Source: an uncultured Ruminococcus sp.
Lineage (GTDB): Bacteria; Bacillota_A; Clostridia; Oscillospirales; Ruminococcaceae
Direction: 5' to 3'
Assembly (NCBI GenBank): GCA_902782875.1
Contig: CACZPE010000026.1
Span: forward strand, 1 to 9,340
DNA length: 9,340 nucleotides
Shown here: piece after piece, positions 5,595-9,340 of the stretch
Layout: each line of letters opens with the position of its first letter
Position numbering within the stretch: position 1 is the first letter of the stretch
Program-made: the position numbers and the translations under genes
Notes under the pieces: generated by a model
What the model saw: the letters and a program-made list of their open reading frames with translations, nothing else
The model's database searches: none
What the model was told of the DNA's origin: nothing

Positions 5595-6757
5595 AAGAGA
5601 TGATACTGCTCAAAGAGGGCGAAATAGCATTAAAGGGACTTAACAAGCGCAATTTTGAGGAGGCATTCATCAGAAATCTGCGGCGCAGTCTTAAAAGCAT
5701 AGGCAAGTTTGACTACAGGCGCGAACAGTCGATGATATACTGCGAACCCCTTGAGGATGTGGATATGAACGAGGCTGTTGCGGCAGCTTCAAAGGTATTC
5801 GGCGCTGCCGCTCTCTGCAGGGCGGGGATAACCGAAAAGGATATGGACAGGATCACCGAGGACACCTTTGCGTACTGCGGAAAGGAGCTCACTCTCGCAA
5901 AGACCTTCAAGGTCGCGGCCAAGCGCTCCGACAAGCACTTTCCCTACAGCTCGCCCGAGATATGCAATGAGCTGGGCGGCAGGATACTTGAAAAATTCCC
6001 GCATCTGACGGTAAATGTAAAGGAACCCGATGTTATCGTCAATATCGAGATAAGAGAAACAAATGCGTATATCCATACAGGCAACAGGCCCGCTGCAGGC
6101 GGCATGCCCGTAGGCACATCGGGCAGGGGGCTCCTGCTGCTTTCGGGCGGCATAGACAGCCCTGTTGCGGGATATATGATGGCAAAGCGCGGCGTGGACA
6201 TATCCGCGATACACTACGTATCTCCCCCGTACACTTCAGACAGGGCAAGGCTCAAGGTGGAAAGGCTCTGCGAAAAGCTCGTTCCCTGGGTCGGCGAGAC
6301 AGCATTCTACTGTGTGCCCTTCACAAAGATACAGGAGGCGCTGCGTGACAACTGCCCGGAAGAGCTTTTCACCATAATAATGCGCCGCCTTATGATAAAG
6401 ATAGCGCAGAGAATATCCGAAAAGAACAATATCCAGTGCCTTATCACAGGCGAGAGCGTAGGCCAGGTGGCAAGCCAGACCATGGGTGCCATAGTATGCA
6501 CCGACAATGCTGCGGATATGCCTGTATTCCGCCCCGTGATCGGCATGGACAAGACCGAGATCATAGAGATATCCAGAAAGATAGACACGTTTGATATATC
6601 CATAGAGCCCTATGAGGACTGCTGCACGGTATTCACGCCGAAGCACCCGAAGACTCGCCCCGTACTTGCGGATGTTATCGCAGCGGAGAGCTCCTATGAC
6701 TTTGACACGCTCATAGATGAGGCAGTGGAGAACACTGAGGTAAAGATATTCAGATAA
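5591..6757 (+). CDS. thiI: tRNA 4-thiouridine synthase ThiI (no rhodanese domain)
   Basis: ThiI adenylates uridine 8 of tRNA and replaces the oxygen with sulfur to make s4U, a near-UV sensor and tRNA quality mark. The 388 residues hold an N-terminal ferredoxin-like region (LLKEGEIALKGLNKRNFE), a THUMP domain (about 60-165), and a PP-loop ATP pyrophosphatase domain with SGGIDSPVAGY (185-195). TGESVGQVASQT (287-298) and YEDCCTVFTPKHP (341-353) follow; the Cys pair 344-345 is a likely sulfur-handling site. The protein ends here, about 95 residues shorter than E. coli ThiI, because the C-terminal rhodanese domain is absent, as in Bacillus. Sulfur is then expected to pass directly from the desulfurase. 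A thiazole (thiamine) role is less likely in this domain form. The start overlaps the PIN gene (ATGA), with only a weak Shine-Dalgarno, so coupling probably drives translation. Confidence 0.97.
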   Translation: MKEMILLKEGEIALKGLNKRNFEEAFIRNLRRSLKSIGKFDYRREQSMIYCEPLEDVDMNEAVAAASKVFGAAALCRAGITEKDMDRITEDTFAYCGKELTLAKTFKVAAKRSDKHFPYSSPEICNELGGRILEKFPHLTVNVKEPDVIVNIEIRETNAYIHTGNRPAAGGMPVGTSGRGLLLLSGGIDSPVAGYMMAKRGVDISAIHYVSPPYTSDRARLKVERLCEKLVPWVGETAFYCVPFTKIQEALRDNCPEELFTIIMRRLMIKIAQRISEKNNIQCLITGESVGQVASQTMGAIVCTDNAADMPVFRPVIGMDKTEIIEISRKIDTFDISIEPYEDCCTVFTPKHPKTRPVLADVIAAESSYDFDTLIDEAVENTEVKIFR

Positions 6758-7293
6758 TGATGTACGCTTCAGATGCTATATTCGCAAGGCGCAGCTACAG
6801 AGGCAGATTTCTGCCCGATCCGGTGCCCCGCGAAGACCTTGTCACGATAATGAAGGCAGGGCTTGCCGCACCGTCGGGCTGCAACAGACAGACGACAAGC
6901 CTTATAGCCGTTGATGATGCGGATATACTTGAAAGGCTCCGCTCCGTGATCGATCCGCCTGTTGCCGATACCGCCCCTGCGGCTGTATGTGTGCTCACAC
7001 AGCGGATATATGCCTATCGCGACAAATGCTTTGCGGTACAGGATTATTCGGCGGCAATAGAGAATATGCTCCTTATGATAACCGCTCTGGGCTATCAGAG
7101 CTGCTGGTACGAGGGGCATATCACCGACACTGACAGGATATGCGAAAAAATGGCAGAGATCCTCGGCGTGCCCGACGGATACGAACTTGTATGCTTCCTG
7201 CCTGTGGGAAAAGCTGCGGAAGAGCCGTCACAGCCGAAGAAGAAGCCCTTTGAGGAAAGAGCATGGTTCAATGCATTCGGAGGGGAACTATGA
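6757..7293 (+). CDS. Small nitroreductase-family flavoprotein
   Basis: This 178-residue FMN-dependent oxidoreductase of the nitroreductase fold has the usual order of motifs: ARRSYR (10-15, phosphate/FMN binding), AAPSGCNRQ (37-45), a central helix with IENMLLMITALGYQSCWYEG (101-120), and a C-terminal PVGKAAEEPSQPKKKPFEER that is common in the short anaerobe members. The physiological substrate is unknown. Nitro-compound reduction, flavin or quinone reduction and unsaturated bond reduction are all possible. The start codon shares one base with the thiI stop (TAATG); a second ATG follows at 6760. GAGG at 6737-6740 is too far upstream to be a good ribosome binding site, so re-initiation after thiI is likely. 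Whether it works with the thiolation genes, for example in redox handling of persulfides, is open. Confidence 0.92.
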   Translation: MMYASDAIFARRSYRGRFLPDPVPREDLVTIMKAGLAAPSGCNRQTTSLIAVDDADILERLRSVIDPPVADTAPAAVCVLTQRIYAYRDKCFAVQDYSAAIENMLLMITALGYQSCWYEGHITDTDRICEKMAEILGVPDGYELVCFLPVGKAAEEPSQPKKKPFEERAWFNAFGGEL

Positions 7294-7679
7294 ATATCAT
7301 CAAATATCCGTCAGCAGATGCAGTACAGGCTGCTGTTTCAAAAGATGAACCGCTGCTTGCGGTAATATCATTTGACGGCAGTACTGCAGTTATGAGTCCT
7401 TCCGATGATGCTGTTGAACATCACATACTGCTAAGACAGGCAGGTATGAAAGATACCGACATAGATAAGTATTTCCGCATAGTGTTCGATAGGGACGGTG
7501 CTGATTGGACATTTGAATGTCCTCCTGACTACAAGGATATACCACTCAAAGGAAACCGCACAGAAGCTTTCTACAAGGACGGTTTTGCTGTTATATCGGG
7601 TTTTCTGCACAGCATAGGATATATGGTAGGTATCAACATCCCCAAAAGATACAGCAGGCACTTTGAAGCGATATTTTGA
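7290..7679 (+). CDS. Unrecognised 129-residue protein, last gene of the operon
   Basis: I do not recognise this family. The protein is soluble, with no signal peptide or membrane segment, and appears as one mixed alpha/beta domain. Prominent stretches are IDKYFRIVFDRDGADWTFECPPDYKDIP (58-85), FYKDGFAVISGFLHSIGY (94-111) and a basic end, IPKRYSRHF (117-125). It has a single cysteine (C77) and no catalytic motif I can name. The start is firm: GGAGGGG (7279-7285) lies 4 bases before an ATG that overlaps the nitroreductase stop as ATGA. A longer in-frame opening from 7263 is not needed. Base composition looks somewhat more AT-rich than in the neighbours, with more GTT and GCT codons. The overlap and the terminator straight after it place it firmly in the operon. 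Confidence 0.8.
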   Translation: MNIIKYPSADAVQAAVSKDEPLLAVISFDGSTAVMSPSDDAVEHHILLRQAGMKDTDIDKYFRIVFDRDGADWTFECPPDYKDIPLKGNRTEAFYKDGFAVISGFLHSIGYMVGINIPKRYSRHFEAIF

Positions 7680-7714
7680 AAAAACGTCATGGCTTTTTCG
7701 CCATGACGTTTTTT
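7679..7714. terminator. Strong bidirectional Rho-independent terminator between convergent operons
   Basis: A 15-bp perfect stem (7679-7693 with 7700-7714) closes a 6-base loop. The core is CGTCATGGC/GCCATGACG with A-run and T-run flanks, so a U-run follows the hairpin in both directions. It begins at the last base of the stop codon of the plus-strand operon and ends 3 bases from the stop of the histidine phosphatase, so it serves both. Confidence 0.95.
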
Positions 7715-7717
7715 GCA

Positions 7718-8272
7718 TCATATCATGTATTCCTCTCTGCCGAGATATCTTTCCCCTTCAAAACAAAGGCAGGCTATCCACGGCATAACATTCTTTATCC
7801 GTTCAAACTCCTCATAGCCGAATGTACTGTCATAATAGTTTATGACAGTGCTCAGGGCCGTGCCGTGAGTACCGACGGCTATATTTTTGTCCGCATATTC
7901 TTCGAGCAGCTTTTTAAGTGCGGCGATATTCCTCCGCTGCACTTTCCCGAGGGACTCTACGCCCGCAAGCTTATAGCCAAAGTCTATCCACTGACGCTCC
8001 GCAAAGCCGCCGAAATCCTCTGTCCATTCCCCCACAGCCCTTTCGCGAAGACCGGGTACTGTGACTATATGATGGGAGTAATTTTCCGCAAAGTCCGCGA
8101 CTGTATCCACAGCACGCCTGTATGGGCTTGACAGCACGGCGGATATATCCTTGTCAGAAAGGAACTCCGTCACCCGCTCGCGGTCTTTCATACCCTTTTC
8201 CGACAGGGGCCGCATCTCGTCATGGCAGCTCAGATCGGGCTCTGCATGGCGTACAAAGTATACTTTTGTCAT
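7718..8272 (-). CDS. Histidine phosphatase family protein (phosphoglycerate mutase-like)
   Basis: This 184-residue cytoplasmic enzyme belongs to the RHG branch. The catalytic pocket is readable: R8-H9 in YFVRHAEPD, R52 or R53 in SSPYRRAVDT, the acid E77 in LRER, and H136 in GTHGTALS. H9 is the phosphorylated histidine by family analogy. Members include phosphoglycerate mutases, alpha-ribazole phosphatase and many broad or unassigned phosphatases; the short length argues for a phosphatase rather than a glycolytic mutase, and no cobalamin gene is nearby. Translation starts at ATG 8272-8270 behind GGAGG about 5 bases upstream. It lies 15 bp after the CPBP gene, so it is probably the last gene of the TetR-CPBP-phosphatase transcript, which ends at the bidirectional terminator. 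Confidence 0.93.
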   Translation of the reverse strand: MTKVYFVRHAEPDLSCHDEMRPLSEKGMKDRERVTEFLSDKDISAVLSSPYRRAVDTVADFAENYSHHIVTVPGLRERAVGEWTEDFGGFAERQWIDFGYKLAGVESLGKVQRRNIAALKKLLEEYADKNIAVGTHGTALSTVINYYDSTFGYEEFERIKNVMPWIACLCFEGERYLGREEYMI

Positions 8273-8287
8273 AGCCCCCTCCCCGTG

Positions 8288-8992
8288 TCAGACCATACTG
8301 CACATCTGCTCATACGCCCCGGGCACAACTGATGTATAGAGTATCATTCCCGCTGTTGCAAGATCGAGCAGTACATGGCTTATCATCACGGGGACGGGGT
8401 CCTTCTTCTTTCTGTAGTACAGACAGAATAATACCGTCAGCGGCAGGAAGGATAAAAATCTGTACACCATATATCTTCCATCGAATATAGCGGGTATGAA
8501 GCAGTGCTGCAGCGCATAGAAAAATGCAGGGGCAATGACTGCCGCATATCTGTTATCTATCCTGCCCGCACCTGCACCGAGATAGAGGCCGTCTTCCGCC
8601 AGCGCCGTAGTAACGGGAAGCAGAACCAGATTTATAATGGCAAAAAACGGCGGTATCGGCGCCATAAGCTTTACGGCCACCTCGGGCATAACCGTGCCGT
8701 AGCATACAAGCCCCGCAAGATACATACCCGCTGTTCCCACAGCCGCAAATCCTATGACCAGCGGCAGGGCCTTTATTCTGATCTGGTCTTTTCTGTAGTT
8801 TATCAGTTCCTTAAAGCTCATGCCCTCTTTTTTTGCGACAGAAGAAAGGAGCATTACAGTCAGGATATTCACTATGGTTGCAAAGACCGACCATATACTT
8901 ATATCATCCTTGCCGAACGCATATTTGACTGCAAAGAAAGCAAAGAAAATCACACTGCGCAAAGGCAGGAGCATATACGCCTTTTTATTCAT
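8288..8992 (-). CDS. CPBP-type intramembrane protease-like protein with divergent first motif
   Basis: The protein has 234 residues and about six to seven hydrophobic segments, at roughly 7-26, 32-50, 75-98, 113-131, 150-168, 177-192 and 201-220. The family's three active-site motifs are present in part. Motif 1 reads AEDGLYL (132-138) where EExxxR is usual, so the second Glu is Asp and the Arg is missing. Motif 2 is YALQH (159-163), a form of FxxxH, and motif 3 is HVLLD (206-210). CPBP/CAAX proteins are glutamate-type membrane proteases, and bacterial ones are linked to bacteriocin self-immunity or signalling. The altered first motif leaves activity uncertain. I prefer the ATG at 8992-8990, which overlaps the TetR stop as ATGA, over a GTG at 9001 that lies only one base from the AAAGGA site. 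Confidence 0.8.
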   Translation of the reverse strand: MNKKAYMLLPLRSVIFFAFFAVKYAFGKDDISIWSVFATIVNILTVMLLSSVAKKEGMSFKELINYRKDQIRIKALPLVIGFAAVGTAGMYLAGLVCYGTVMPEVAVKLMAPIPPFFAIINLVLLPVTTALAEDGLYLGAGAGRIDNRYAAVIAPAFFYALQHCFIPAIFDGRYMVYRFLSFLPLTVLFCLYYRKKKDPVPVMISHVLLDLATAGMILYTSVVPGAYEQMCSMV

Positions 8993-9340
8993 TGTCTGCA
9001 CATCCTTTCTACAGCGACAAAGCCTTCAGAAGCGGATTTTATCATACGCATCGCCTCATCCGCGGATATCCCCAGCACGCCTGTTGCGATCATAGCGGCA
9101 ATACCGTGAGAATATATCACGGTATTTCTTATGCAGGAAAGCGCCTGTTTTTCGGTAAGTCCCGTCTGCAGGGCTATTCCCTCTGCCAGCGCACTGTCCT
9201 TTACGTCATACATATCCTCCGCCGTCAGCGGTCTTGTCATAGGCGCTTCACCGAGATACAGAAATCTGAAAAGATTGGACTCGTTTATAGCCATATCTAT
9301 AAACGCCCTGCCCATATTCTCAAACTTCTCCGCTGCACTG
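8989..9340 (-). CDS. TetR/AcrR-type regulator, C-terminal ligand-binding part (runs off right edge)
   Basis: The reading frame is open to the right edge, and 116 residues to the stop at 8991-8989 are visible. The HTH DNA-binding domain would lie outside the window. The visible part is all helical: a KFENMGRAFIDMAINESNLFRFLYLG segment resembles the dimer/ligand domain of TetR proteins in which a 'YxxFAxENPxLFRxLF'-like helix is typical, and GISADEAMRMIKSASEGFVAVERM forms the final helices. Because the HTH is not seen, the family call rests on this C-terminal pattern only. It is the first visible gene of the minus-strand transcript and overlaps the CPBP gene by ATGA. It may control the operon, as many TetR genes do; the promoter is outside the window. 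Confidence 0.7.
   Translation of the reverse strand, partial: SAAEKFENMGRAFIDMAINESNLFRFLYLGEAPMTRPLTAEDMYDVKDSALAEGIALQTGLTEKQALSCIRNTVIYSHGIAAMIATGVLGISADEAMRMIKSASEGFVAVERMCRQ

Noticed and set aside
8504..9109. 201-codon plus-strand open frame opposite the CPBP and TetR genes
   Set aside because: The translation is rich in R, C, H and Y with no domain pattern, and the minus-strand frames have membrane segments, family motifs and an ATGA junction.

Overview
The window looks like chromosomal DNA from a gut-type Clostridia bacterium, most likely Ruminococcus or a close Oscillospiraceae relative. This rests on the gene families, AGGAGG ribosome binding sites, consensus housekeeping promoters, moderate GC, and heavy ATA and AGG codon use. 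No phage, insertion sequence, CRISPR array, tRNA or rRNA is visible. The species assignment is an inference from style, not from a database match.

Left part (1-3257, all on the minus strand). There are three separately transcribed genes: the N-terminal half of an AI-2E family membrane transporter that runs off the left edge, a small cytoplasmic zinc-ribbon protein with an acidic tail, and a two-transmembrane methyl-accepting chemotaxis protein that starts at TTG. The first two have near-consensus promoters with 17-bp spacing, and the zinc-ribbon gene has a clear Rho-independent terminator. No clear terminator follows the chemotaxis gene, so some read-through into the zinc-ribbon gene is possible.

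Central divergent intergenic region (3258-3651). It holds a candidate promoter with palindromes for the chemotaxis gene, then an imperfect tandem duplication of a 92/93-bp unit just upstream of the plus-strand operon. Each unit has a GC-rich hairpin at its left end and a promoter-like sequence (TTGCGA, 17 bp, TATAAG or TATAAT) at its right end. The operon therefore appears to have two near-identical tandem promoters.

Plus-strand operon (3652-7714). Five genes are packed with an 8-bp gap or with overlaps: a NifS/IscS-type cysteine desulfurase, a PIN/NYN-like nuclease-fold protein, ThiI (tRNA 4-thiouridine synthase, no rhodanese domain), a small nitroreductase, and an unrecognised 129-residue protein. 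A strong bidirectional terminator ends it. Desulfurase plus ThiI is the known sulfur relay for tRNA 4-thiouridine (s4U8). The unusual element is the predicted RNase placed between the two, which suggests a link between tRNA thiolation and RNA cleavage or quality control.

Right part (7718-9340, minus strand). In transcription order this is the C-terminal part of a TetR-type regulator (cut by the right edge), a CPBP-type intramembrane protease-like protein, and a histidine phosphatase. They form one probable operon that shares the bidirectional terminator.

The most interesting points are the duplicated promoter unit and the PIN protein inside the thiolation operon. Nothing here is a clear-cut new defence or mobile system.
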